Of a stretch of DNA of 64,000 bases, positions 40,847-50,010 are shown in pieces; position 1 is the first letter of the stretch; each line of letters opens with the position of its first letter. Source of the DNA: Streptomyces sp. R44. Its GTDB lineage: Bacteria; Actinomycetota; Actinomycetes; Streptomycetales; Streptomycetaceae. Below the pieces are notes generated by a model that was given only the letters and a program-made list of their open reading frames with translations, ran no database searches and had not been told where the DNA came from. Position numbers and translations under genes: made by a program. The DNA is taken from NCBI RefSeq assembly GCF_041053105.1, contig NZ_CP163444.1:2728001-2792000 (forward strand). The letters are read 5' to 3'.

Positions 40847-43312
40847 TCAGACCTCCAGGGTGGCGGTCAGGCGCCCGTCCGTCAGGGAGTGGGCGGCGAC
40901 GACCTCGTACGCGCCGGTGACGAAGGCCCAGTCGTTCTTCTCCTCGTCCCAGATCTCGAAGGCGCGGCGCGGCAGCGCGATCTCGGTCTCGACGGTCTCG
41001 CCGGGCGCGGCCTCGACGCTCGCGAAGCCGGCGAGCCAGCGGGCGGGGCGCTCGGCGGTCGTGTTCCGCGCGCCGATCGGCGGAGTCGCGACCGGGGCCA
41101 GATAGATCTGGACGGTCTCGCGGCCGGGGCGGTCGCCGGTGTTGGTGATCCGGACGGTGACCGTGTCGGGGGCCGCGACCAGGGAGTCGTACGACCAGGT
41201 GGTGTAGCCGAGGCCGTGGCCGAAGGGGTACGCGGGGACGGCGCCGGCCTTGTCCCAGGCGCGGTAGCCGATGAAGACGCCCTCGGTGTAGTGCAGTTCG
41301 CCGTCCGTCGGGGTGACCTCGGTGACGGGGACGTCGGCGAGGGCGACGGGCCAGGTGGTGGGGAGGCGCCCGCCGGGCTCCTCGGCGCCGGTGAGGACGT
41401 CGGCGAGGGCGGCGCCGCCCTCCTGTCCGGGGAACCAGCTGAGCAGGATCGCGGCCACGTCCTCGCGCCAGGGGAGTTCGACCGGGGAGCCGGCGTTGAC
41501 GACGACGACGGTGTTCGGGTTGGCGGCGGCGACGGCCCGTACGAGGTCGTCCTGGCGGCCGGGGAGGGCGAGGTCCTTGCGGTCGAAGCCCTCGGACTCG
41601 ACGCGTTCGGTGGTGGCGACGACCACGACGGCGGTGTCGGCGGCGCGGGCGGCCGCGACGGCCTCGGCGATCAGTTCGTCGGGGTCACGGCGGGGACCGA
41701 GGTGGACGAAGGAGAACATGACGGCCGGGAGCGGGGCCGCGAACTCCTTGTCGAGGGTGTGCAGCAGGGAGACCTCGACGGTCTCGCCGGCGGTGAGCGT
41801 GACCTTGGCGCGCTCGACCGGGGAGCCGAAGAAGGCCTCGAAGGGGTCGGTCTCGGGGCCCATGACCTGGACGCCGTCGAAGACGGTCCCGCCGGCGACG
41901 CGGAGGGTGAAGGCGCCGAGGCCGCGGGTGCCGAAGGCATGTTCGCCGGACTCGCGCGGGGTGAAGGTGCCGACGACCTCGATGGAGGCGAGGGCCTCGT
42001 GGGTGACGCCCTCGGGGAGGTCGTCGCCGATCCACTGGACCTGGCCGTTGGGCAGGGAGCCCTCGCCGATGACGTTCCCGGCGGCGTCACGGCAGCGGGC
42101 GCGGAGGGTGAACCCAGGTGAGACGGAGCCGGCGGGGGCGAGTTCCTCGCTGGGGTCGGCGCCGACCGTGTAGGTCAGGGCGCCCTCGGGGAGGGTGGCG
42201 GTGAGGCCGTCGAGCGGGGAGACGACGTGGTCGGGGAAGACCTGGGCGGAGCCACCGCCGAGGACGCGGGCGTCGCGGGCGGCGGCGCCGGAGAGCGCGA
42301 CGGTGCCGTTCCTCAGCGGGAGGGCGTTCGCGTTCCGCACCAGGACGAAGCCGCGGCGGGCGATCTCGCGGGCGAGGGCGTCGCCGTCGAGGGCGGCGGG
42401 GTGCTCGGTGACGACGGGCGGGGCGCCTTCGAGGGCGCCGACGCGGGCGGCGAGCCGCAGGACGTTGCGTACGGCCGTGTCGACGGCGGACTCCTCGACC
42501 TCGCCGGCGCGGACGGCGGCGGCGAGGGCCGGGCCGTAGACCGTGTCGGGTCCCGGCATGGCGACGTCGAGGCCGCCGGCGATGTCGGCGGTGGTGGAGC
42601 GGGCGGCCATCCAGTCGGAGACGTTGTAGCCGTCGAAGCCCCACTCGCCGCGCAGGACCTCGTTCACGAGCTGGTGGTGCTCGGTCATCGTCACGCCGTT
42701 GACCTGGTTGTAGGCGGTCATGATGCCCCAGGGGCGGGCGTTCCTGACGATGGCCTCGAAGGGGGCGAGGTAGAGCTCGCGGAGGGGGCGCGGGGCGATC
42801 CGGTTGTCGACGGTGAAGCGGTCGGTCTCGGCGTCGTTGGCGACGTAGTGCTTGACGGTGGTGCCGACGCCGCCGTCCTGGACGCCCTGGACGTAGCCGG
42901 TGCCGATGGCGCCGGTGAGGTACGGGTCCTCGCTGTAGGCCTCGAAGTGGCGGCCGCCGAGGGGGGTGCGGTGCAGGTTGACCGTGGGCGCGAGGAGGAC
43001 GTGGACGCCCTTGCGGCGGGCCTCCTGGGCGAGGAGGCGGCCGGCCCGGCGGGCGAGCGCGGGGTCCCAGGTGGCGGCGAGGGCGGTCGGGGACGGCAGG
43101 GCGATCGACGGGTCGTCGGCGGTCCAGCGGACGCCGCGGACGCCGATGGGGCCGTCGGACATGACCAGGGACTTCAGGCCGATCTCCGGCAGGGCGGGCA
43201 GGGACCACATGTCCTGGCCGGCGAGCAGCCGGGTCTTGGCGTCCAGGTCGAGCTTGCCGAGCGCCGCCTCGACGACCGTGTTCCTCACGGTCTCCGCGCT
43301 GGTCTCCGCCAT
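40847..43312 (-). CDS. Glycoside hydrolase family 3 beta-glucosidase
   Basis: An 821-residue GH3 enzyme without a signal peptide, so probably intracellular. The N-terminal barrel carries LLAPTVNLHRTPLGGRHFEAYSEDP, KHYVANDAE and the nucleophile Asp233 in YNVSDWM. The GH3 C domain is interrupted by a PA14-like insertion (about residues 400-550) and followed by a fibronectin-like domain, the arrangement of KpBglI-type beta-glucosidases. It cleaves beta-glucosides from cellobiose or plant glycosides after uptake. It starts at ATG 43312 after GAGGAGG. The divergent TetR and a perfect palindrome between the genes point to ligand-dependent control. Confidence 0.95.
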   Translation of the reverse strand: MAETSAETVRNTVVEAALGKLDLDAKTRLLAGQDMWSLPALPEIGLKSLVMSDGPIGVRGVRWTADDPSIALPSPTALAATWDPALARRAGRLLAQEARRKGVHVLLAPTVNLHRTPLGGRHFEAYSEDPYLTGAIGTGYVQGVQDGGVGTTVKHYVANDAETDRFTVDNRIAPRPLRELYLAPFEAIVRNARPWGIMTAYNQVNGVTMTEHHQLVNEVLRGEWGFDGYNVSDWMAARSTTADIAGGLDVAMPGPDTVYGPALAAAVRAGEVEESAVDTAVRNVLRLAARVGALEGAPPVVTEHPAALDGDALAREIARRGFVLVRNANALPLRNGTVALSGAAARDARVLGGGSAQVFPDHVVSPLDGLTATLPEGALTYTVGADPSEELAPAGSVSPGFTLRARCRDAAGNVIGEGSLPNGQVQWIGDDLPEGVTHEALASIEVVGTFTPRESGEHAFGTRGLGAFTLRVAGGTVFDGVQVMGPETDPFEAFFGSPVERAKVTLTAGETVEVSLLHTLDKEFAAPLPAVMFSFVHLGPRRDPDELIAEAVAAARAADTAVVVVATTERVESEGFDRKDLALPGRQDDLVRAVAAANPNTVVVVNAGSPVELPWREDVAAILLSWFPGQEGGAALADVLTGAEEPGGRLPTTWPVALADVPVTEVTPTDGELHYTEGVFIGYRAWDKAGAVPAYPFGHGLGYTTWSYDSLVAAPDTVTVRITNTGDRPGRETVQIYLAPVATPPIGARNTTAERPARWLAGFASVEAAPGETVETEIALPRRAFEIWDEEKNDWAFVTGAYEVVAAHSLTDGRLTATLEV

Positions 43313-43366
43313 GGCCGTACCTCCTCGTTGACGTACCGAATGACCCCGATGCGCTCATCGTGCACC

Positions 43367-43390
43367 CACCTACCTGTAGATCGGTAGGTG
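43367..43390. promoter_or_regulatory. Perfect palindromic operator between GH3 and tetR
   Basis: CACCTACC (43367-43374), TGTAGATC spacer, GGTAGGTG (43383-43390): 8-bp perfect inverted arms. It sits 54 nt upstream of the GH3 start and 80 nt upstream of the tetR start, the position expected for a TetR autoregulatory operator. Confidence 0.8.
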
Positions 43391-43470
43391 ACGTGATCAT
43401 TCTGTTACTTCCCTGTCGTCGGGAGGGGGTACGGTCCTGTCGGACGAACCTGCGAAAGGGGGCCACGGCG

Positions 43471-44046
43471 ATGGTGCGGGCCAGAAGCGAGGAGCGACGC
43501 GCGGACATCCTGCGCGCCGCCCTCGAAGTGATCGCCGAGCGCGGCTACCGGGGCGCCACCCTCGGCTCGGTCGCCGAGCGCGTCGGGCTGACCCAGCAGG
43601 GACTGCTGCACTACTTCCCGACGAAGGAGGCGCTGCTCGTCGCGGTCCTGGAGGAGCGCGACCGCTGGGACACCAGCGGCGGCCGGGACCGCGAGGGCTG
43701 GCGGCTCGACCTCCTGGAGTCCCTCGTCGAGTACAACGCGATGCGGCCCGGGATCGTGCAGACCTTCTCCGCGCTGCTCGGCGAGAGCGTCACCGACGGG
43801 CACCCGGCGCGGGAGTTCTTCACCGAGCGGTACGCGCAGGTGCGGGCCAACATGGCGGACGTCCTGCGCCTGGAGTTCGGCGAGCGGCTGCCCGGCGGCC
43901 TCACCCCGGAGCGCGCGGCCCCGCTGCTCACGGCGGTGATGGACGGCCTCCAGTACCAGTGGCTCCTGGATCCCTCGGCGGTGGACATGCCGGGCGCCTT
44001 CCGCGACTTCCTGCGGCTGCTGGCCGGACCGGAGGGCCGCGACTAG
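43471..44046 (+). CDS. TetR-family regulator (GH3-linked)
   Basis: A 191-residue TetR protein. The HTH is [40 protein letters not shown]; the [10 protein letters not shown] recognition helix is of the group that senses small ligands through a TetR_C domain. It starts at ATG 43471 after GAAAGGGGG. Divergent from the GH3 glucosidase across a palindrome, it probably represses both until a glucoside or its product binds. The stop codon shares CTAG with the convergent dehydrogenase gene (4-bp overlap). Confidence 0.93.
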   Translation: MVRARSEERRADILRAALEVIAERGYRGATLGSVAERVGLTQQGLLHYFPTKEALLVAVLEERDRWDTSGGRDREGWRLDLLESLVEYNAMRPGIVQTFSALLGESVTDGHPAREFFTERYAQVRANMADVLRLEFGERLPGGLTPERAAPLLTAVMDGLQYQWLLDPSAVDMPGAFRDFLRLLAGPEGRD

Positions 44047-44852
44047 CGCGCCACCGCCGCCAGGTCCTCGCCGAGCAGGGCCGGGTCCTCCGTCAGGAGG
44101 GTGTGGACGGCCTCCAGGACGGGGAGCTTCGCCGCCGAGGTGGCCAGGGCGACGTCCTTCGCGGCGAGGGCGAGCGGGAAGTACGAGCCGGTGGCGGTGG
44201 CCCGGGCGACGGCGCCCGAGAGGGGGCCCGCGCCGAGGGTGCGCAGGGCGAGCTCGCGGGGCAGGCCGAGGGAGCCGGCGAGGGTGAGGGCCTCGGCGAC
44301 GAGGGCGACCCCGCCGATGGCGGCGTTGATGAGGACCAGCTTGAGGGCGGCGCCGGTGCCGGGGCCGCCGCAGGGCGTGACCGTCCCGAGCCGGTCGAGG
44401 ACGGCGGCGACGGGCGCGGTGTCGCCGCCCGCGAGGATGAGCAGTTCACCGGCGGCGGCCCGGTCGACGCTGCCCATGACGGGCGCGTCGATCAGGGTGA
44501 CCCCGGCGGGGAGCCGGGCGGCGAGGGCGGCGACGGTGTCCGGGCCGACCGTCGAGGTGTCGATCCAGTGGGTGCCGGGGCGCAGCGCGGGGATCAGTGC
44601 GTCCGCGACGGCGAGGGCGGCGGCCGGGTCGGCGAGCATCGTGACGACGACGTCGGCGTCGCGGACGGCCTCGGCGGCGCTCGTGGCGCGGACGGCGCCG
44701 TCGGCGACGAGGGCGTTGGCCTTGGCGGCCGTACGGTTCCAGACGGTGAGGGGGTGGCCGGCGTCGAGGAGGCGGCGGGCCATGGGCAGGCCCATGGAGC
44801 CGAGACCGAGGAAGGCGATCTTCTGGGGGCTCTTCTGCGGGGTGGTGTCCAT
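44043..44852 (-). CDS. NAD(P)-dependent beta-hydroxyacid dehydrogenase family protein
   Basis: A 269-residue member of the 3-hydroxyisobutyrate dehydrogenase/6-phosphogluconate dehydrogenase-like family. It has a Rossmann motif [19 protein letters not shown] and the DAPVMGS substrate loop; the catalytic Lys lies in [13 protein letters not shown]. It would reduce or oxidise a beta-hydroxyacid or act as an imine reductase; the substrate is unknown. The ATG lies 7 nt after TAGCGT with TTGTCG 17 bp further upstream, so it is leaderless. Divergent from a LysR gene that may control it. Confidence 0.9.
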   Translation of the reverse strand: MDTTPQKSPQKIAFLGLGSMGLPMARRLLDAGHPLTVWNRTAAKANALVADGAVRATSAAEAVRDADVVVTMLADPAAALAVADALIPALRPGTHWIDTSTVGPDTVAALAARLPAGVTLIDAPVMGSVDRAAAGELLILAGGDTAPVAAVLDRLGTVTPCGGPGTGAALKLVLINAAIGGVALVAEALTLAGSLGLPRELALRTLGAGPLSGAVARATATGSYFPLALAAKDVALATSAAKLPVLEAVHTLLTEDPALLGEDLAAVAR

Positions 44853-44859
44853 GACGTCG

Positions 44860-44903
44860 ACGCTAGGACCGGCTCTCCCATGCGACAAGCGAATGTCTAG
44901 CAT
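44860..44903. promoter_or_regulatory. Back-to-back leaderless promoters of dehydrogenase and lysR
   Basis: Minus strand: -35 TTGTCG (44883-44888), 17-bp spacer, -10 TAGCGT (44860-44865), 7 nt, ATG. Plus strand: TAGCAT (44898-44903), 7 nt, ATG 44911. The two promoters overlap, so LysR binding could affect both. Confidence 0.7.
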
Positions 44904-44910
44904 GCCTCCC

Positions 44911-45819
44911 ATGCCTCATTCTCATGGCTTGTACGAGGTGTTCCTCGCCGTCGCCCGCGCGGGCTCCTTCACCGCCGCCGCCCGGCAGCTCGGCTACACG
45001 CAGTCCGCGGTCTCGCGGCAGATCCAGTCCCTGGAGGACGAGGTCGGCGCGGAGCTCTTCGAGCGGCTGCCGCGCGGGGTGCGCCTGAGCGAGGCGGGCC
45101 GGGTGCTCGTTCCGCACGCGGAGGCGGTCCGGGACCGCCTGGCCACCGCCCGGGCGGAGGTGGAGGCGCTGCGCTCCCTGGACGGCGGACTGCTGCGGCT
45201 CGGCTCCTTCTCCAGCGCCACGGCGGCCCTGGTCCCGCGCGCCCAGGCCGCGTTCCGGGAGCGGCACCCGGGGGTGACGGTCAGCCGGGTGGAGGGGCCG
45301 TCCGTGAAGCATCTGCGCCTGGTGGCCGCCGGGGAGGAGGACCTCGCGGTGGTCGGCCCGCCCCAGGACGCTCCCCCGCCGCCGGGCGTGACGCTGCATC
45401 ACCTCCTGGACGAGCCGATGCTGGTGGCGCTCGCGCGGGGGCACGCGCGCGCGGGGCGGCGGTCGGTGCGGCTCGCGGAGCTCGCGGACGAGGAGTGGAT
45501 CGTCGGCAACGAGCGCCTGGAGGACACCCTGTTCCGCCCGGCGGTCGCGGCCGGGTTCCGCCCGCGCACCGGACTGCTCGCCCACGACTGGATCGCCAAG
45601 CTCGGCGCGGTCGCGGCGGGACTGGGCGTCACGCTCGTTCCGGCGCTCGCGGCGGCCTCGGTCCGCCCGGACGTCACGCTCGTCACGATCCACCCGGAGG
45701 ACGTCCCGTACCGCCGGATCTGCGCGGCCACGCCGCCGGCCCCCACGGTCGCGGCGAGCGCCTTCCTCGCCGTCCTGCGTGAGACGGCCCGGAAGCTAAC
45801 AGACTCAATGCCATATTGA
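44911..45819 (+). CDS. LysR-family transcriptional regulator
   Basis: A 302-residue LysR protein. The winged helix spans about residues 5-62 ([32 protein letters not shown]) and the two-lobe effector-binding domain follows ([28 protein letters not shown]...). It is divergent from the dehydrogenase gene, the usual LysR-target arrangement. Three in-frame ATGs exist (44893, 44902, 44911); the last lies exactly 7 nt after TAGCAT and gives the normal family N-terminus. The inducer is unknown. Confidence 0.93.
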   Translation: MPHSHGLYEVFLAVARAGSFTAAARQLGYTQSAVSRQIQSLEDEVGAELFERLPRGVRLSEAGRVLVPHAEAVRDRLATARAEVEALRSLDGGLLRLGSFSSATAALVPRAQAAFRERHPGVTVSRVEGPSVKHLRLVAAGEEDLAVVGPPQDAPPPPGVTLHHLLDEPMLVALARGHARAGRRSVRLAELADEEWIVGNERLEDTLFRPAVAAGFRPRTGLLAHDWIAKLGAVAAGLGVTLVPALAAASVRPDVTLVTIHPEDVPYRRICAATPPAPTVAASAFLAVLRETARKLTDSMPY

Positions 45820-45851
45820 CCCTTACACGCCTGCGAGGGAGGATGACCGCC

Positions 45852-46565
45852 ATGATCGTCGCAGCCACCCAGTTCGCCCCGGTCGCCGGGGACATCGACG
45901 CCAACGTCCGCACCGTCGCCGGTCTGGTCCGGGCGGCCGGGGCGGAGGGGGCCCGGGTCGTGGTCTTCTCCGAGCTCTCGCTCACCGGGTACGAGCCGTC
46001 CCTGATCCGGGACACGCCCGGCCTCGTCCTCACCGAGGACGATCCCCGCCTCGCCCCGGTACGGGACGCGTGCCGGGCCGCCGGTGCGGCGGCCGTGGTC
46101 AACGGGCCGGTGCGGACGGAGGGTTCGGGTGCGGGGCTCACCACGCTCGTGATCGGCCCCGACGGCTCGCTGCTCGCCCGATACGACAAGCAGCACCTGT
46201 ACGGCGTCGAGGCCGAGATCTTCGCGCCGGGCGCCACCGACGGGCGGTTCACGCTCGACGGGGTCCGCTTCGCCCTGGCCACCTGCTACGACAACCGCTT
46301 CCCCGAGCTCGCCGAGCGGGCCGCCGCCGACGACTGCGCCGTGTATCTGGCGAGTTCGGTGCTCGGCGCAGACAACGACTCCTTCGAGAAGGTGTATCCG
46401 GCGCGGGCCCGGGACTTCGGTCTGTACGTGGTGCTCGGCAACGTCCTGGGGGCCAACGAGGACGGCGTGGGCTGCGGCCTGGCCGGGGCCTGGGGGCCGG
46501 ACGGCGGGCGGATCGCGGACGCGGGCTCCGAGGAGCCGGGGTTCGTGCTCGCCGAGGTGGGCTGA
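45852..46565 (+). CDS. Carbon-nitrogen hydrolase (nitrilase superfamily)
   Basis: A 237-residue nitrilase-fold hydrolase. The Glu-Lys-Cys triad is Glu41 (FSELSLTGYE), Lys113 (YDKQHLYG) and Cys144 (LATCYDNRFPE). It is slightly shorter than typical omega-amidase or N-carbamoyl hydrolases (about 260-280), and the substrate cannot be named. Start ATG 45852 follows GGGAGG by nine nt. It lies 32 bp after lysR on the same strand and may be cotranscribed with it. A long perfect hairpin terminates it against the convergent protease gene. Confidence 0.9.
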   Translation: MIVAATQFAPVAGDIDANVRTVAGLVRAAGAEGARVVVFSELSLTGYEPSLIRDTPGLVLTEDDPRLAPVRDACRAAGAAAVVNGPVRTEGSGAGLTTLVIGPDGSLLARYDKQHLYGVEAEIFAPGATDGRFTLDGVRFALATCYDNRFPELAERAAADDCAVYLASSVLGADNDSFEKVYPARARDFGLYVVLGNVLGANEDGVGCGLAGAWGPDGGRIADAGSEEPGFVLAEVG

Positions 46566-46575
46566 GCACGGAGGA

Positions 46576-46614
46576 AGGGCCGGACGGTCGTGGGACATAC
46601 GACCGTCCGGCCCT
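46576..46614. terminator. Bidirectional terminator, nitrilase/M4 protease
   Basis: AGGGCCGGACGGTCG, a TGGGACATA loop and CGACCGTCCGGCCCT form a perfect 15-bp stem between the convergent genes. Confidence 0.88.
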
Positions 46615-46664
46615 CCGGGGAGGCTGACGCGGAACCCCCGGTCCGCGACGTCACCCCGCCCCCG

Positions 46665-48854
46665 TTACGGGGCGCTCAGGCCCAGCGTGTACGCGCCGGA
46701 GCCGCTGTACGCGTGGACCACGTACCGGTAGTAGCCCGCCGTGCCGTAGTAGCTGGTGTCCTCGTCGGCGGTCGCCGTGCCGCCGACGGCCACGTCCGCC
46801 CACGTCGACCCGTTCCACTTCTGCAGGTACAGGTCGAAGTCGGTGCCGGCCGGGCCGCGCAGGCAGCCCACGTGGGTGCCGGAGGTCGCCGAGTAGTAGT
46901 ACGAGCCGTCCGGCTGGGCCTCGGCCTGTCCGGAGCTCAGGTTGCCCTGGTACGTGTACTCGGTGCCGTCGCAGCCGGTGGGCGGGGTCGTGGTGCCGAC
47001 CGACAGCTGGTAGGTGACCGTGTGCGTGGCGGAGCCCGTACCGGTGACGGTGATCGGGTAGGTGCCGTTGGCGGTGCCCGCGGCGACCTGGACGGTCATC
47101 GTGGACGAGGAGCCCGAGGTCACCGAGGCGGGGCTGAAGGAGACGGTGACCCCGCTCGGGGCGCCGCTCGCGGAGAGCTGCACGGTCTGCGCGCTGCCGC
47201 CGGTGGTGGAGGTGTTCACCGTGGAGGTGACGGAGGCACCCGGCTGCGCCGAGCCCGAGGACGGGTTCAGGGCGAGCGAGAAGTCCGGGGTGGTGGTGCC
47301 GCCGCAGTCGGTCTCACCGGACTGGGCCGGCACGCCGACCGCGTTCCAGGCCGCCTTCACGGCGTTGCACTCGGCGCTGCCGTAGGTGTTCTTGGCGCTG
47401 GTCAGGGTCGCCTTGCGGGCCGCGAGGTGGTTCCAGGAGGAGGTCTTCATGAGCAGGGCGCCCATGAAGATCTTGCCGGCCTTCTGGATGCCGATGCCGG
47501 TCACCGAGGACGGACCGCCGGAACATATCGGGCTGCTGGGCTTGCCGCCGCCCGGGTTGGAGCCCTCGGCGAGCAGGTAGAACCAGTGGTTCTGCGGGCC
47601 GGCCGCCGCGTGCACCTCGGTGCCGGAGGTCAACTGCGGGTAGCAGTTGGGGGCGTTGTCGGCGAGCGAGGGGTTGTACATGTAGCGGATCGGCTTGTTG
47701 TCGCCGAGGAAGTTCAGCTTCTCGCCGACCGTGTAGTCCGGGGTGTCGTTCGGGTTGTTGGCGTAGTGCTCGGTGAGCGCGCCGAAGATGTCGCCCGTCG
47801 ACTCGTTCATGCCGCCGTTCTCGTTGGACGAGCCCGAGCTGCCCGGCGTCCGGTCGAAGATCTCGTGGCCGTACTCGTGGGCGACGACGTCGATGCCGGT
47901 GAGCTGCATCGTGCCGTTCTGGTTGCGGCCGTACGTCGTCTTCGTACCGTCGTAGTACGCGTTGACCTCGGCGAGTCCGGCGCGGGCCGGGACCATGCCG
48001 CCCTGCCCGTTCTGGCCGTTGTAGCCGAACCACTCCTTGAGCATGGAGTGTTCCTTCTGCGCCGCGTACATGATGTCGACACAGGCCGTCACCAGGTCGT
48101 TGGCGGTGCCGTTGCCCCACGGCGAGGAGCCCGTGTAGGCGCTGCCGTTCTGGCCGCCGCACTTGAAGCCGGAGCGGACGGGGTCCGTCATGGAGGTGGC
48201 GGCGGTGTCGATGGTGACGTTGCCGTTGTGGTAGCCGCGGCCGTCGGCGTGCAGGATCTTGTCGGTGGCCTGGGCGACAGCCCCTGTGCGCGCGTCGACA
48301 TAGGTGGCGAGGGAGCTCGGGGCGTCCTGGGCGGTGCGGCCGATGACCAGGGTGTGCCAGGCGAGGACGGCCTTGCCGCCCTTCAGGAGCACGGTCAGCT
48401 CGGGGGCGCTCGCGCTCTCGACCGAGGCCAGCTGCCCGCGGGCGGTGGCGAGGGCCGCGTCGGCCGTCACCGTCGCCTTCGTGGAGAGCCGGATCGCGGG
48501 GGCCGGGGCGCCGGTGACCTCGCGGACCTTGCCGGAGCTGTCGGAGACGACGACCGCGTCGCCGCCGACGACCGGCAGGCCGCGGTAGGTGCGCTCGTAC
48601 GAGGCGTAGTACAGGCCGTTCGTCCACGGGGTGACGGACGTCCGGACGAGGTCCTCGTCGGCGCCGTGCCGCAGCTCGTCGAGACCGCTGCTCGCGGCCT
48701 TGTCGGCGGCGGCGAGGGCGAGCGCCTTGCCGTGCCCCGGGGGTACGGGCTGCGCCTGCGGGGTCGCCGCGGTCGCCGGTCCGACGAGGGCGGTCGCGAG
48801 GCTCGCCGAGAGCGCCAGGGCGGCCACGGCCGCCGTGAGTCTGGTCGGGTGCAA
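46665..48854 (-). CDS. Secreted M4-family neutral metalloprotease with Ig-like and PPC domains
   Basis: A 729-residue thermolysin-type protease. Order: signal peptide (to about 30), FTP and PepSY propeptide regions (about 50-200), catalytic M4 domain with zinc site HEYGH at 326-330 and NESTGD supplying the third ligand (Glu351), M4 C-terminal helices to about 510, a bacterial Ig-like domain ([13 protein letters not shown]..., about 525-620) and a PPC domain at the end. It degrades extracellular protein. The start appears to be TTG 48854, seven nt after GGAG, an unusual initiator. The divergent LysR gene is likely its activator, as in other Streptomyces protease loci. Confidence 0.95.
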   Translation of the reverse strand: MHPTRLTAAVAALALSASLATALVGPATAATPQAQPVPPGHGKALALAAADKAASSGLDELRHGADEDLVRTSVTPWTNGLYYASYERTYRGLPVVGGDAVVVSDSSGKVREVTGAPAPAIRLSTKATVTADAALATARGQLASVESASAPELTVLLKGGKAVLAWHTLVIGRTAQDAPSSLATYVDARTGAVAQATDKILHADGRGYHNGNVTIDTAATSMTDPVRSGFKCGGQNGSAYTGSSPWGNGTANDLVTACVDIMYAAQKEHSMLKEWFGYNGQNGQGGMVPARAGLAEVNAYYDGTKTTYGRNQNGTMQLTGIDVVAHEYGHEIFDRTPGSSGSSNENGGMNESTGDIFGALTEHYANNPNDTPDYTVGEKLNFLGDNKPIRYMYNPSLADNAPNCYPQLTSGTEVHAAAGPQNHWFYLLAEGSNPGGGKPSSPICSGGPSSVTGIGIQKAGKIFMGALLMKTSSWNHLAARKATLTSAKNTYGSAECNAVKAAWNAVGVPAQSGETDCGGTTTPDFSLALNPSSGSAQPGASVTSTVNTSTTGGSAQTVQLSASGAPSGVTVSFSPASVTSGSSSTMTVQVAAGTANGTYPITVTGTGSATHTVTYQLSVGTTTPPTGCDGTEYTYQGNLSSGQAEAQPDGSYYYSATSGTHVGCLRGPAGTDFDLYLQKWNGSTWADVAVGGTATADEDTSYYGTAGYYRYVVHAYSGSGAYTLGLSAP

Positions 48855-48940
48855 CGTCGTGCTCCGTTCAAGGGTGGGGGAGACGGATCATCGCGCCGAG
48901 TATGGGCGTGGACATGGCGAGTTCGGGACATCTCACGCGG

Positions 48941-48986
48941 CATAAGACGCGGGTTATGGTGCAGACCAGCCACCGCTGCGTACGCT
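48941..48986. promoter_or_regulatory. LysR-type site and lysR -10 between protease and lysR
   Basis: CATAA-GACGCGGG-TTATG (48941-48958) is a perfect 5-bp-arm dyad of LysR-box style. TACGCT (48981-48986) lies 6 nt before the lysR ATG 48993 with no ribosome-binding site. The dyad is placed to allow autoregulation and activation of the divergent protease gene. Confidence 0.65.
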
Positions 48987-48992
48987 GCTGAA

Positions 48993-49955
48993 ATGCAGCT
49001 GGAGTTGAGGCATCTCGAAGCCGTCTGCCGGATAGCCGAAGCGGGCAGTCTGGGGCGGGCCGCCGGGCGCCTCGGGGTCTCGCAGCCCGCCCTCTCCGCG
49101 CAGCTCCGCCGCATCGAGCGGGTGGCCGGCGGGGAGCTCTTCCTGCGCGGCCGGCACGGCGTGGAACCCACCCCGCTGGGCGAGTTCGTGCTCTCCAAGG
49201 CGCGGCTCGTGCTCGGCGAGATGGACGCGCTGGCCGCCGGGGCGCGGGCCGCCGCCCCGCACACCCCGCTGCGGCTCGGCTGCATCCTGCTCGTCCTCGT
49301 CGACCGGCTCCTCGGGGAACTGGAGGAGGTCATGGCGGGTCAGGAGATCGCGGTCACCGTGGAACACTCGGCGACGACGCTGACCCGGCAGCTCGGCGCG
49401 GGACGGTACGACGCCGTGCTGTACGGGGAGGTCAACGACCACGAGGTGCCGCTGCCCGAGGGGACGAGCGCCCGCACCCTCGTCCCCAAGGAGCCGTTCT
49501 GCGTGCGGCTCTCGGCGGCGCACCCGCTGGCGGGCCGGGAGCGGATCGCGCTCGCCGAGCTCGCCGGCGAGTCCTGGATGACGCTGGTGGAGGACGACGA
49601 CGGCGGCCCCGAGGCGCTGGTCGCGGCCTGCGAGAAGGCCGGGTTCACGCCCTCGCTGCGGCACCGGGTCGCCGACCGCAAGATGCACTACGACCTGATC
49701 GCGGCCGGCCGGGCGATCTCGATGAGCCAGCCGACGGCCCCGGCGGCCGAGGGCACGGTCCTGCGGCCCCTGGAGGGCGATCCGGTGACGGGGCGGATCC
49801 GGCTCGCCTGGAACCGGGCTGCGGTCTCCGTCAAGCAGGCGGAGCTGCTGTACCGGACGGCGGCCCGCGCCTACCTCGCGAACGTCGACAACAATGCCTT
49901 CCACCGGTCCTGGTGGGACGCGCGGCCGGAGCTGCACCCGGCCCTTGAAGGCTGA
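48993..49955 (+). CDS. LysR-family regulator divergent from M4 protease
   Basis: A 320-residue LysR protein with the HTH LEAVCRIAEAGSLGRAAGRLGVSQPALSAQLRRIE (about residues 8-42) and an effector domain starting near PLRLGCILLVLV. Divergent transcription from a secreted metalloprotease mirrors known Streptomyces protease activators of this family (for example SnpR). Start ATG 48993 follows TACGCT by 6 nt, suggesting a leaderless message. The gene ends 55 bp before the tnpB element. Confidence 0.93.
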   Translation: MQLELRHLEAVCRIAEAGSLGRAAGRLGVSQPALSAQLRRIERVAGGELFLRGRHGVEPTPLGEFVLSKARLVLGEMDALAAGARAAAPHTPLRLGCILLVLVDRLLGELEEVMAGQEIAVTVEHSATTLTRQLGAGRYDAVLYGEVNDHEVPLPEGTSARTLVPKEPFCVRLSAAHPLAGRERIALAELAGESWMTLVEDDDGGPEALVAACEKAGFTPSLRHRVADRKMHYDLIAAGRAISMSQPTAPAAEGTVLRPLEGDPVTGRIRLAWNRAAVSVKQAELLYRTAARAYLANVDNNAFHRSWWDARPELHPALEG

Positions 49956-50010
49956 TGTGGCCTAAGATTCCCGACATTCAGTAACGTAGAGTGATGCTAC
50001 GATTACCGAC

